Origin: Littorina saxatilis
Lineage: Eukaryota; Mollusca; Gastropoda; Littorinimorpha; Littorinidae
Direction of reading: 5' to 3'
Length of the DNA stretch: 64,000 nt
Assembly (NCBI RefSeq): GCF_037325665.1
Contig: NC_090250.1
Span: forward strand, 27,985,494-28,049,493
How positions within the stretch are numbered: position 1 is the stretch's first letter; every line of letters starts with the position of its first letter. Positions 51,101-62,752 of the stretch are shown here, one piece after another. The position numbers and the translations under genes were made by a program. A model generated the notes under the pieces. The model was not told where the DNA came from. It did not search any database and saw only the letters and a list, made by a program, of their open reading frames with translations.

Positions 51101-54100
51101 TGTGTACAATGACAATCCTTCAGAAAGTGGTGGAGGAGAGGGTCCTACAGTGTTTGAGGATTACGTGAATTCTACATCAAAAACTCCCAATATATATGGG
51201 GGAGAATCTGAAATGGCGTCGAATGCCTAGTCAGCCACTTCAAACGTATTTTCTGTCTGACTGTGAGGTTGTTTTCCTTGTTGTGTGCATGGAACGTGTA
51301 CAGTAATGAATAAAGAAAGAGCTGATGGTATTTAAAATGGTTTGGTGGGAAGAATGTAGCTATGAGAAGCAGAATTTGCCCAAAAATCACGAGTATTTTG
51401 CCCGCCATTTTGTGACACTTACTTGGGTAGGTATACTTCGAAGAAACTAGGTGGCACACTAACAGACAAAATCAAGTAGATGAAACTGAAACACGCGCAC
51501 AAAAGATTCAGCTCACAGTACAAGCACTTGAAACCACATCTGTAGCCTGTAGTATTATTTTTTGCAACATATTCTCGGGTCACGGCGGGCGTTAGATTTT
51601 CGTGTCAGAAATCACGTAGGCACTTTCCCGGCATTGTCTGGCGTTGATGTACGATGGCAGAAAGAAAACTATACGATAAATTTAAGGGACAACACAAACA
51701 AATAAAAAAGAGACATTCATGATGATATCGTACGGAAATTACTATGAAGATGTGTTCTCCTCGGTCTTATTTTATTTTTTCGTGTCGCCGATTTTCGAGA
51801 CTTCGTACTTCGGTTATACTTCATCGCTTTGTTTTGCCTATTTTTTTCCCGCGAAAAGTTTGGAACATGTTAATATCCACTTATCTTCTGGTTCATTTGC
51901 TGTCCACGATGTGTGACCCGGCACCCAGCGCCGAAAATGCGGAAGGTAAGTTGATACCATTTTGGGCATCATGTAACGCCCTCCAGTTACTAAAAAATCA
52001 CTGTTTTTTTGCTTTCTTTCACTTTTTGTGTGGTTATTCTTGTATTAAAATATAATATTATTGTTCTAAAAACATTATGGGTTGATGTCGGTGATTTGTT
52101 TTCACAATTTGATGACTGGTTCGTGTTCTGAAGTCCGGCAAAATTTGCCGATGTTCATTTCAAGGGGTTTTCGTCGTTTTCTTTGTTACCTGTACGAATA
52201 ATAATGATTTTAATTTTGTTTAATCCAGAAAGTGATTCAAACTCGGAAAACACGAGTTTAGTTATGAAAAATAAATAATAACGGAAGAAGTGTATTTCCG
52301 AACCCGGAGCTCGTTACAAACACCAAACGAATACCGTGTAGCGTAACGCCCACCTGCACTTGATGTGATTGTATTTGTTTCTTTCACTTATTTAATTTAG
52401 CTTACAGTTTGGAAAGACAGAATGCAAACTGAAACGTTAGACACGCATTTTGTTCTTTTTACACATGAACGTGCTGAACTTGTAGGCGTGAGTTACCAAC
52501 ACCACATCCAGTACAGTCGTCTCAGTGTAGGGAAACGCGCTCTTACTGTCGTCAGAAAACTTTTCGCTCGATTGTCGCTATGTTAAAGTAATTGTCTTAT
52601 TTTTCTTCGTTATTCAATAGTATTAAACGCACTCGCCTTTATCTTGACCTTACACGAAAAAACACTGTGGCAGACAGCGGTAGTTACGGAACACAACGGT
52701 GGTTGTTTTCGTCGTGTATGTAACTTACTGAGGAGTACAAACTAAGAGGTATTAATACATGATTTCTGTCTCTTTCATTTTTTTAGTCTGTAAAAAACAG
52801 GAAATCGGTATTGGTTATTATTCTTTGTTTCGTTAAGTTCAAACCACGAAAATGGTTTTGCAAGGCGTTGGTTTCAAAGACGAAGGTGTGTCAATATCTT
52901 GGTGTAAGTAACTTACATCTCGAAGCAGTTGAAAAAAACACCCCTCCCCCCCTCCCCCCGTTCCCTCGCTTTTCCTGACGATAAACAAAATCAGTAACAC
53001 CACATCTTTCTTTCCATTCACTCTTTTAATGGTAAAAATTCCTTAATCGACGGAGTTGGTTTCCAACGCGATTTCGAAATTACGTTCTTCGTGTAGGCTA
53101 ACTCGCTCGACCAAGAATAATGACGAATTTATAGAACCTCTGCTCACAGGTTTTCCTGTTGTTGTTTATTTCTCCTGCTTTCCCTTGTGCCAGTATTTGG
53201 ATGAAGGTTGCATTAAATGTGTTTTATTATGCATAATGAAGTTGGTTACATACACCATACCACGGATGTTTGATTGAAGCATGCGGTGAACTGTAACGCA
53301 CTCCGGAACGAGACCTTGCTGTCGTGGATTATCACTCGCTTTCAAGTTTTACATTTGCGCGAAGGCACTGTAATGAGCGATATAATGTCTTCGAAGTCAC
53401 ATGTATTTCAGGGAACTGTAAATACTTATTCAATATGTGGTCTATTAGAGTTAGTTACATTTCACTGGTGTAACGTAGATCAGACGTGTCGGTAACTCCC
53501 ACGCTCAGAGTAGTTTTCCACTCTATTAACCTTTGGGTAGCGTGATGGTAGGCCTATAGTGAAATGGATTCAGTTGAAAATGCCCAGAATTTTGAGTATT
53601 CTCCGTGATTTAATTCATCTCGACCATCATTCCTACGAATGGGTTACCCAACACCAAAGTTGGTGTCAGTAACGCGCTCCGGCTTGCAAAGATGCCTGCT
53701 ATCGAGCGATTCGAATGGAGAGCAAAGTTAATAGAAGGATTAAACAGAAAACTCAAAGTATTTCGTGTAGCTGACAGATTTACCCATTTAAGATGTTAAA
53801 GTTATGTATCTGCTGACTGACACGGAGCGCGTTACACTACACGACACAACGGCTGCAGGTAACCAACGCTGCTGGCGACAGTACTGTCCAGTGTCGATTT
53901 TTTTTTTTCGCGGTGTGCACACTGTCAGTACCACTTCACTCTCTATCTTCCTTGCCTCCACGGACGGGAGCCTGCCGCAGTTCCAAGGAGGAGGGAAGGG
54001 GGTGGCGCAGGGTGGTGGTGGTGGGAGTGGTGAGAGAGGTGGTACTGCGTGAAAGGCGAGCGTGGTACAGAGCCAGAAAAACACAGTGCACTGTTCGCTG

Positions 54101-54299
54101 TTGTGACCACAATCTGATGCTCAGTGTCATGTACGCGGCATGTGTGTGTGTGTCTGTGTGTGTGTGTGTCTGTGTAAGAGTGTGTGTGTGTGTGTGTGTG
54201 TGTTGGGGGGTGGGGTCGAGGGGTAGAGGAAGGGGAGATAGAGAAGAGTTTAATTGCTAGGCGTTCCTTTTGTGATTGTTCTTTGTAATAAAAGAAAAT

Positions 54300-54347
<48 letters not shown>

Positions 54348-57300
54348 AGTATGTTACAGTACCCAGGCTGCCCCCATTTTTAATATAGATTTGGTAAAAT
54401 CTGCTTGTTGAAACGTCTAAGACTAAAATCGAACAATTTTAAATCTGGAATACACAAGGCTGTAGTACTGGAGTTTTCAGCTATGGGAACATGTACAATG
54501 ACCAGAAAGAAAAGAGAAAGAAACCAATTACCTTATTCTACTGGACAATGATTTGGTGTGTGTTTTTTTCCCGCTGGGGAGGGGAGAAGGGTATGTATAT
54601 TTTGTGTTGTTGATTTTGTTTTATTTATATTTTTTACCGTGAAACTGATATGAGCTCATTACACTCTTTCAGAAAACACAGCAGAGCCGTCTTCAAGTGC
54701 TAAGTACAACTTGCGGGCAGGTTCATTGTTTGCGTTTGGAACGGAAGACAAGCATGTTGAGATGAGGATCAGGCTGGCCTGTGAGCTCGCGCTCAATGCT
54801 GAGTTCTATCTCAGCGATGCATCATTGAGTGTGGGATTGCAGGCAGGAAAGCCTTACACAAAATTCTATGCTACATATACGCCACAGTATACCATGCAAG
54901 TCTTGACACCAGCAGTAATCCGCGAAATATATGAGGGAGAAGTTTTGCAATGGACGAAAAACGGAACATATGCTGGAATGTGGGAGCTGCATGCTCTCAG
55001 TAGCGTGCTTGGCACTACAATCCACTCCATCTACCCACAGTATGGAGGTTTCAATGTGAGACCTCATTTGCACAGGATTGTCCACCCACGAAGGCCAGCA
55101 GTACCTCCAAACTTTGTACCAGGAGTCATGTGGACATCAACACATGGAACTGCTGCAGCAGCAAACGTCTGGGCGCCAAACCACTTTGTTGCTTGCTTAC
55201 CCAGAGCTGCAGAGGCCTAAACAGCACCTCCTCTTCTTTCATTCGTATCCTTTTGACTTATTATTAATATGACTACGTAATTTACTGGTATGCTTCAGTT
55301 ACAACTTCCCCAACTATAAACAATACCCTTTTATCCAGTTACAAAATGTTACAGAGATTTTAGTTGGAAAGTAGAATGCAATACAAACCATTTGTTGTAT
55401 GTATTTCATGAACCTATAGCTAGTGATTGTTCTGTGCATTTTTAATTTGTAACCAGTGAAGTTACTTGCCAAACAACCATAGGCACATGATTCAGTACTG
55501 AACTCAGTTTACCTTAACCAAGGACAAGCTCAACTCAAGCCAGGGGATTTCATTAAGGTGAAGGTGCCAAAGAAGAATGGATCAGCTGTCATTTACATGG
55601 CACAGGTGAGGATGAAGAAAAATATGTGTAAGACTCATTAACTTCGGCGACGGAATAAGTGAAGACCATTTATTACAAATGCAAATTTTAATTTCAAGTA
55701 TTTCTGCTATGCCAGTTTTGCTTCTCCGCCTACAGAGTATTTGTGCATCCTATGTAGAGCCTCACCACTGTAGTAACACTTGGCTATTCTCACTTCTCAT
55801 TTACACAGGTCACACAGAAAGAAGGAGGGGTCATTTCTGGACGCTATCTCAAACCATGGGGAGCAGCTTGGAAATTCAGTGATGCCCTCTCATTTGTCGA
55901 GGAGTATCAAATTCCTCTCCAGGACATAGCGGAGAAGATGGACAGTGCTGTTCTTCATGATGACGGACGAAACATCTACTATACCTTTTGAACAAGCCTG
56001 CAGAAACATGTCAACCATTTGCCAGAGCTTTTGTTGCTGAATAGCACAACTCTTGACACTGAAACTGATAGTTTATTTTGCAAATGATTGTGGTCTAGCT
56101 TGTTTTTTTTTTCTTTCTTTTGATGCTGACCTTTTTTCCCTTTTACTCTGTAGATTGTGAAATAGCTTGGAAGATACTTGCTAATCTTGTAGTGTACATG
56201 TTTGACACGTTTTCTGTCTTATTTTCTACAAGACCAAAATGATTTTTTTTCTTCTGCAAGTTGTAAGATAACTGTGCCTTGCAAAATGCTTTGTTCTTAA
56301 TCTGCTTAATACTTTCCTTACATAAAAGATGGAATGTTGCAAATGATGTTTTAAAACGCACATAACTTTTTCTCTGAATTACCCTTACACGTTGCATGTA
56401 TAATATGCCTTAAAGACTAAAAATGCTGTTTTGATTACTATGAAGTTAACAGTTGGATTAATAATGGGGATATTTTCATGCCCTTATATTCATTCAACTT
56501 GTAACCTACAGATTAACACGGTACCCTGGTTCTGAGTCAGCCGTTTGTCTCAGCGAAATGACACGTTCTTCTCTTTATGAAGTATTATGTTCGCTATACC
56601 CTGTTATAATGAATAAACAAATATATATATCTATACATTGTATATATATAAGTGCACCAAGATTTGTGGCTACCATAAATTGCAATAACTCTAATCAGCT
56701 ATTTAGACTGATGGAAAGCTTTTTCTTGCTTAATCTTATGAAAATGGACAATTTTCGTGATATGTAACTTACTCCAGGGCATTCTGTAACACTGTACTTA
56801 CTGTTTCTCTCACACAACTCACTGCAACCCTTCATGCGGCGGTGAACTATGCAAGCAACCTTGTTCCTAACATTTCAACATAAAATTAGGGTACTGGCAG
56901 TACATTTTCTGTCCCGAAAGCAGGGAGAAGTAGTGTTTTTGGTAACAGGTAACCAGCACCACAGTGGGGCTTGATACTCAGCGGCCTAAAAAAAGATATG
57001 TCTGTGTGCTGCAGGTAATATGTATGAAAAAATCATAATTTGATAGTTTATACTTCTTGAATCCTTGCACATTTATGCTTTCAAACTTTATAGTAAGTGC
57101 CAGGGAGTAAATTGCCGATAACAGGCAAAACCAGAAACAGGGTACTCAGAGATTTGAGAAAAAAATATTGCTTATGTACATAGTAAAGACATTATATTAT
57201 CTTAAAAAACATTTCCAGACACCCAAGACACTTATAATGAAAAGCAAAAAGCAAATCTGTGTGAAATCAGTTAAAAAATGTCAAAAACTGTGTATCAGCA

Positions 57301-60300
57301 GCATCTTTGGTGAAACTGTAACCTACTCCAAGATTCGACTCATGAGACACTGATGAAACTTCATCAAATTGGACAAGATTTTGTGCGAAGATACTTGGCT
57401 GTGCATAGAATAATTGCATGGAATCCAAATTTGCAAAACCTTAAAGTGAAAACAACAGTATAGATATTGTGATGTGACACGGTGATGTGTAACCAGCTCT
57501 GTATTTTATTTTGACACTCTACCACTTCAGACTGTTTGCCGATATTCCTTTTTCATTTATGTGAACACATACTGCATGGATTAATAAACTTTATAGAGGA
57601 AATAAAAATTGTTTCTGCTCACTTGTAATTTTGCCCTTTGTGTCACAAGAATTCGACACCATTTCAAATTCTTCCCCATATATATATATATCTATTTTCA
57701 GAGATACTGACACTTTTGTGAGGTTCTGGGTCATCCAGGAAGCACGGTGAAGGTTATTGGCACAGTAAGCCTCCCGTAAACCATCAGTGAGCTCACCGAG
57801 CATCTACATACGGTGCAAGCATACTTCTATTTGAACGCTTACCGAACTGGAACATCCTGGCTGCTTTCTGTGAGAATGAGACATTTTCAAAGGATTTATT
57901 TTTGTGGACTATCCGAACGGACTATCAGGTGCCTCGTTTTGATGCTAGACCTAACTTAAAATCTAAATAATAAATTGACAGCTTGTTACACAAATACATG
58001 TATTCTTAAATCATAAAAGAATTCTTTTTTCATCAAGACAAAATCAGTACATGTACAATTCGAAGTTTTGAAAGTTTGAAAAAAGAAAAAGCCCGGAAAC
58101 GTGTCAAGCAAAACGTCTTTCTCGTAGCAGACGACGGTTCTGCATAGCGCCAGTTCCTCTGAACGGTCAACCGCCACACCGCTCTAGTTCATGTGACTTG
58201 CAGCCGTTTGTTGCGTTTTAGATTGAGAGGTACACAATAATGTGCTGTTGCAGATAAGCTTACAGCCAGTCGCATTGAAATCACAAACTGACGACTAAAT
58301 TGTGAAAGAAAGGAAACTGGATCATACGGGTTCACGATGGCTCAGGGGTAAGATAAACCACTCAAAAATAAATTCTTTGAAAATTCCTTGCTCTTTACGG
58401 AGGGCACCTAGGATGTTCTCAAGCGGTGAGTGTTTAAATGAAAGGGTGTTTGTACTGTGTGTAAAAGCCTGACAGTGTCTGTGATGGTTTACGGGAGGCT
58501 GACTGTGTCTTTAAGAAATAATCTGCCAGCACAGTTTTAAATTATGAAGCAGATGAAGTGGCACAACTGGTATTAAACTCATGTACCATACTTGCGGGAC
58601 TATATTAGGCGCTTAGTTTTATAGGGCGCAACCCCCACTTTTGAGGTAAAATTGAGGTATCTCATTTCAGGGATCGCCCTAGCTTCTTTTTTTTAAATGT
58701 TTAAGGTGCACACAACTACATAGAAAAAAGTGTGTCACAGAGCAGTATTGTGCATGCTGAGTTTTGCATACATGTCAGAGCAACTTTTTGTGAAAGAGTT
58801 ATTTAGACTGCCATATATATACTCAATTATTACAGAATAGCAGCTCTGGATTTGATATGTTATGGCTGAAAGTCAAGGGTTCATAAAGAATTAGCATTTG
58901 AGAAAAGACGGCACAAATTCATTTTTGCAAATGCCATACATGTCGTGAAATGAAGAATGCATCCGTGAGTTTTTAAATGCGTCAAATACTCATCAGCGCA
59001 ATCCCCATCTTTTTCTGTTCTTCTTTTAAGTTTTTGTTTTTGTCTCTTTCAGTGTGAGGTAGAGGGATGTGATGCGTCCTTCAGGAAGCACCACCAGCTC
59101 AGCACCCACAGTATCACCCACACCAACGTCAACCCCTTCAAATGCACCCACCTGGAGTGTCGGAAAACCTTCAAGACCTCCACCAGACTGCGACGGCATC
59201 TCAAAGTGCATCAAGGTTTAAACATGTTCCGCTGTACATTGGAGCTGTACTTTTCAAACCTGAATTGAAACTTTGGCCCTTTTCAGACCTTGATTTTTAC
59301 ATGTAGTCAAGTTTTGACTAAATGTTTTAACATAGAGGGGGAATCGAGACGAGGGTCGTGGTGTATGTGTGTGTGTCTCACTGTCTGTCTGTGCGTGTGT
59401 GCGTGTGTAGAGCGATTCAGACCAAACTACTGGACCGATCTTTATGAAATTTGACATGAGAGTTCCTGGGAATGATATCCCCGGATGTTTTTTTCATTTT
59501 TTCGATAAATACTTTTGATGATGTCATATCCGGCTTTTTGTAAAAGTTGAGGCGGCACTGTCACACCCTCATTTTTCAATCAAATTGATTGACATTTTTG
59601 GAAAGCAATCTTCGACGAAGGCCGGACTTCGGTATTGCATTTCAGCTTGGTGGCTTAAAAATTGATTTATGACTTTGGTCATTAAAAATCTGAAAATTGT
59701 AATAATGTTTGTTTTTTATATAAAATGATCCAAATTTATGTTCATCTTATTTTACATCATATCCTGATTCCAAAAACATATAAATATGTTATATTTGGAT
59801 TAAAGACAAGCTCTGAAAATTAAAAATATAAAAATTATGATCAAAATTAAATTTCCGAAATCGATTTAAAAACAATTTCCTCTTATTCCTTGTCGGTTCC
59901 TGATTCCAAAAACATATAGATATGATATGTTTGGATTAAAAACACGCTCAGAAAGGTAAAACAAAGAGAGGTACAGAAAAGCGTGCTATGCAGCACAGCG
60001 AAACCACTTCCGCGCTGAACAGGCTCGTCAGTTTCACTCCGTTTTGCACAAGCGGCGGACTACGGTCATTGTGAAAAAATGCAGTGCGTTCAGTTTCATT
60101 CTGTGAGTTCCACAGCTTGACTAAATGTAGTAATTTCGCCTTGCGCGACTTGTTTAGATTTTATGTTCACAAAATTTGAAACTGAAAGCAAACCATCATT
60201 TTATAACTACAGCAATAAAGTCCTGATCTTGTCAGAATTTTTTGTTTGTCATAAAAGGGGCTTTCTTTGTTCTTGGAACTTTTGTTAGAGTCCAGTTCAT

Positions 60301-61947
60301 TTTTGACTCACATGCGAAGCAAAAGTGAGTCTATGTACTCACCCGAGTCGGCCGGACGTCCGTCCGTCCGGAAAACTTTAACGTTGGATATTTCTTGGAC
60401 ACTATTCAGTCTATCAGTACCAAATTTGGCAAGATGGTGTATGATGACAAGGCCCCAAAAAACATACAGAGCATCTTGACCTTGCTTCAAGGTCAAGGTC
60501 GCAGGGGCCATAAATGTTGTCTAAAAAACAGCTATTTTTGACATTTTTCCCATTTTCTCTGAAGTTTTTGAGATTCAATACCTCACCTATATATGATATA
60601 TAGGGCAAAGTAAGCCCCATCTTTTGATACCAGTTTGGTTTACCTTGCTTCAAGGTCAAGGTCACAGGAGCTCTTCAAAGTTGGATTGTATACATATTTT
60701 GAAGTGACCTTGACCCTGAACTATGGAAGATAACTGTTTCAAACTTAAAAATTATGTGGGGCACATGTTATGCTTTCATCATGAGACACATTTGGTCACA
60801 TATGATCAAGGTCAAGGTCACTTTGACCCTTATGAAATGTGACCAAAATAAGGTAGTGAACCACTAAGAGTGACCATATCTCATGGTAGAAAGAGCCAAT
60901 AAGCACCATTGTACTTCCTATGTCTTGAATTAACAGCTTTGTGTTGCATGACCTTGGATGACCTTGACCTTGGGTCAAGGTCACATGTATTTTGGTAGGA
61001 AAAATGTGTAAAGCAGTTCTTAGTGTATGATGTCATTGCTAGGTTCAGGGTCAAGGTCATGTAAAGGTCAAGCATGTGAGTCGTATGGGCTTTGCCCTTC
61101 TTGTTTTTTCTTTGAACATAGAATTTGTGACTGAGGCATAGTGATTACATATTTATTACATGACATTTAATTCCTTGCATTCTGACGGCGCGGATCTGGA
61201 GTGTGGTGCAGAAGGCTATTTTAGGTCATGACACTACACTCATTGTAACAAGGTCAAATAATGTTAATTAGTATTTGCAATGTATTTAATGTGCATCAGA
61301 GGTGTTTCTGTTTCAGGTTATAAATGCACAATAATAATAAGTGATGTATTTAATGTGCATTAGAGGTGATTCTGTTTCATGTTAATTGTTATAGTTGCAC
61401 ACTTATTTTTGTGATGTGTTTAATGTGCATTAGAGGTGATTCTGTTTCATGTTAATTGATATAGTTGCACACTTATTTTTGTGATGTATTTAACGTGCAT
61501 TGGAGGTGTTTCTGTTTCAGGTTATAAATGCACAGAGGAAGGACATGGCTTGGTAATTATTATGTGTGATGTATTTAACGTGCATTAGAGGTGTTTCTGT
61601 TTCAGGTTATAAATGCACAGAAGAAGGATATGGCTTGGTAATTATTATGTGTGATGTATTTAACGTGCATTAGAGGTGTTTCTGTTTCAGGTTATAAATG
61701 CACAGAGGAAGGATGTGGCTTGGTAATTATTATGTGTGATGTATTTAACGTGCATTAGAGGTGTTTCTGTTTCAGGTTATAAATGCACAGAGGAAGGATG
61801 TGGCTGGGTAATTATTATGTGTGATGTATTTAACGTGCATTAGAGGTGTTTCTGTTTCAGGTTATAAATGCACAGAAGAAGGATGTGGCGTGGTGTTTGG
61901 CAAGTGGACAGAGCTGCGAGGTCACAAAAGCAAAGCTCATCTACAAG
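48162..61947 (+). CDS. GTF3A: Transcription factor IIIA, N-terminal part (zinc fingers 1-6); continues past the window
   Basis: Exons 48162-48356, 49502-49620, 50604-50703, 59053-59215, 61861-61947, phases all consistent; 221 codons in the window. TFIIIA binds the internal control region of 5S rRNA genes, and 5S RNA itself, to start RNA polymerase III transcription. C2H2 fingers: 1 VCTVEGCDKYF...H-x3-H in exon 1; 2 FKCEEPGCNKSY in exon 2; 3 CEADGCSSVFTQKFNLQKHF in exon 3; 4 and 5 in exon 4 (CEVEGCDASFRKHHQL; FKCTHLECRKTFKTS); 6 YKCTEEGCGVVFGKWTEL in exon 5. The WTEL in finger 6 and the KHHQL in finger 4 are TFIIIA hallmarks that ordinary C2H2 proteins lack. Fingers 7-9 should follow to the right. 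Start ATG 48162 is followed by an acidic 38-residue leader. Intron 3 (8.3 kb) holds another gene. Confidence 0.93.
48802..49475 (-). repeat. Dispersed ~860-bp element, 5'-truncated copy
   Basis: Reverse orientation. It begins with the ACATTTAGTCAAGTTTTGACTGAATGT hairpin and loses the element's start close to GTF3A exon 2; the repeat edge is only about 25 bases from that exon's acceptor. Confidence 0.75.
49800..49980. mobile_element. TA-flanked MITE, 'CAGTGGTACCTGCGATG' family, complete
   Basis: TACAGTGGTACCTGCGATG at the left, CATCGCAGGTACCACTATG at the right. Other copies: 491-628 (partial), 35918-36082, 41808-41819 with 43374-43500 (split by the Tigger-like element), 62028-62515 (with an insertion). 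Confidence 0.75.
50200..50532 (-). repeat. Dispersed ~860-bp element, 5' fragment
   Basis: Reverse copy of the first third of the element: AAAAACATAT...GATGTAATATGT, then CAGAAAAGCGCGCTTTCCTG, ending near GTTTGTCTTATGCAACTTGT. It lies in GTF3A intron 2. Confidence 0.6.
51909..55220 (+). CDS. Vertnin-like / OTU-like protein nested in a GTF3A intron
   Basis: Two exons: 51909-51945 (MCDPAPSAENAE, donor AG/GTAAG) and 54673-55220 (acceptor CTTTCAG), joined in phase, 194 residues ending at TAA 55218. The body reads through LACELALNAEFYL, YEGEVLQWTKNGTYAGMWEL, HALSSVLGTTIHSIYP, VRPHLHRIVHP and WTSTHG...NHFVACLP. I recognise this as the fold shared by vertnin and many multicopy invertebrate proteins annotated OTU-like (pattern 'W..haLssVlg..i.siYP', 'H.l..PR', 'W.p.HFv.llp'). 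The paired Asn-His near the end could be part of an OTU-type catalytic set, but I cannot place a catalytic Cys with confidence. The 2.7-kb intron has unusual recurring GTAACGC motifs. It may be a gene of its own or cargo of a mobile element. Confidence 0.7.
54143..54346 (+). repeat. (TG)n and (AC)n pair
   Basis: TG repeats at 54143-54205 and AC repeats at 54303-54345 in opposite sense, able to form a hairpin in the long intron of the vertnin-like gene. Confidence 0.85.
55496..55991 (+). CDS. Downstream exon pair of the vertnin-like locus (C-terminal domain)
   Basis: Exon 55496-55605 (acceptor ATTCAG, donor CACAG/GTGAGG) and exon 55809-55991 (acceptor TTACACAG) join in phase and encode LKPGDFIKVKVPKKNG, YMAQVTQKEGGVISGRYL and a tail ending NIYYTF-TGA. 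'kpGDFv.Vkv...', 'y.aqV', 'v.yLk' is the small beta domain that follows the vertnin/OTU-like part in related invertebrate proteins. As drawn it is cut off from the first part by the TAA at 55218, so it is either an alternative 3' end reached by a splice I cannot place or a separate small transcript. AATAAA follows at about 56612. Confidence 0.6.
55992..57753. other. 3' flank of the vertnin-like locus
   Basis: AT-rich, with AATAAA at about 56612 and 57583. It contains degenerate GTAAC..ACTCC motifs at 56764 and 57318 like those in the gene's long intron. Confidence 0.4.
57754..58514. mobile_element. Kolobok-like MITE, both ends present
   Basis: Left end TTATTGGCACAGTAAGCCTCCCG, right end CGGGAGGCTGACTGTGTCTTTAA, with long inverted arms as in 33131-33838. 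Located in GTF3A intron 3. Confidence 0.65.
59298..60153 (-). repeat. Dispersed ~860-bp element, full-length reverse copy
   Basis: Both ends present: the ATGTAGTCAAGTTTTGACTAAATGT hairpin on the left and CGCCTTGCGCGACTTGT on the right. It lies in GTF3A intron 4, 83 bases after exon 4. Confidence 0.8.
60305..61110 (+). repeat. Dispersed element related to 22077-22800
   Basis: Begins GACTCACATGCGAAGCAAAAGTGAGTC, then a GTCCGTCCGTCCGG stretch, and ends GGGCTTTGCCCTTCTTGTTTT. It contains many TCAAGGTCA/TGACCTTGA motifs, several as abutting copies. Confidence 0.7.
61276..61860 (+). repeat. Tandem array of the GTF3A exon 5 acceptor and exon start
   Basis: Four head-to-tail 85-base units (61521-61860) abut the real exon at 61861. 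Each ends TTTCTGTTTCAG and then begins GTTATAAATGCACAGA, i.e. a working-looking 3' splice site plus about 31 bases of the exon, followed by TTG/GTAATT that could act as a 5' splice site. Upstream, 61276-61520 holds about four older, shorter copies, two of which have lost the AG (TTTCAT). Confidence 0.92.
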
Positions 61948-62027
61948 GTAGACTTCTGTGTGTTGCCTGTTCCCTGGCCTAGCCCTTTGTGCGGAGCGTG
62001 TGTGCTTTACATGCGTGTACATGGGTA

Positions 62028-62515
62028 CCTGCGATGTGTGGCCCTCTGATGAGAGGACACCTCCCTTAAAAGGACACATTCTGGGGTCCCTTTGTCTATC
62101 ATCTCTACCAAAATATACCACCTGCATGAAAGCATAATTATTGTAACCGAGTGCCGAAACACTACGATCACCTCGGGAAGCGAAGTGCAATCAAACAGGA
62201 TTGAAAATGTTAGGGCTAATTTCTTAGCCCTATAAAAACTGTTATGCAAACCCGAAGGTTTCCATGAACATACAGACAATCGGAAACCACCAGACCCCAT
62301 CACAAACAGAATTCTACAATCCACTGGTGTTGACTTTTAAAGGCCAACAACTCGGGTGCAGAGTCTGCCGTGAAAGGAGCGGTAGCCTCCCCTGTCACAT
62401 ATTAACATGAAACAACAATAACATGAAAGCTTTTCATACTACAGTGGTACCTGCAATGTAGGGACACGTTTAGCTGGTCCCAAGGGTGTCCTGTCATCAC
62501 AGGTACCACTGTAGT
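62028..62515. mobile_element. MITE of the 'CAGTGGTACC' family split by an insertion
   Basis: The left half starts GGTACCTGCGATGTGTGGCC and reaches CCAAAATATACCA; the right half resumes near ACAGTGGTACCTGCAATGTAGGGAC and ends CACAGGTACCACTGTAGT. Between them lies the candidate solo LTR. Confidence 0.6.
62142..62399 (-). mobile_element. Candidate solo LTR, fossil
   Basis: On the minus strand the 258-base block begins TGTGACAGGGGAGGC and ends CACTCGGTTACA (TG...CA), with a TATA-like TTTTTATAGGGC. I see no internal retroelement genes, so only an LTR remains. A clean target duplication was not found. Confidence 0.4.
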
Positions 62516-62752
62516 ATGAACAGCTTTCATGTTATTGTTGTTGTTGGGGTGGGGTATGGCAAGAAAGTATGCTAACAGTTTTTGTGGAGTTCTTTCTCTT
62601 TTTTGAAGCTACTTCTTCTTCTGTTGTTGTTGTCGTTGTTGTTGTTGAATGGAGAACCATGTAGGATATCAATCATCTACTAGATGAAAATAAAAGTGAT
62701 CCTGTGTCTGATGAATGTATGCATCACTGGCTGGTGCACATGGAGCTCTCCT

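Noticed and set aside
54711-55220. Intronless model for the vertnin-like gene starting at TTG 54711
   Set aside because: A clean acceptor at 54672 and an in-phase ATG exon at 51909 explain the start better.
61521-61860. CRISPR-like regular repeats
   Set aside because: Contiguous tandem units with no spacers, in an animal intron.
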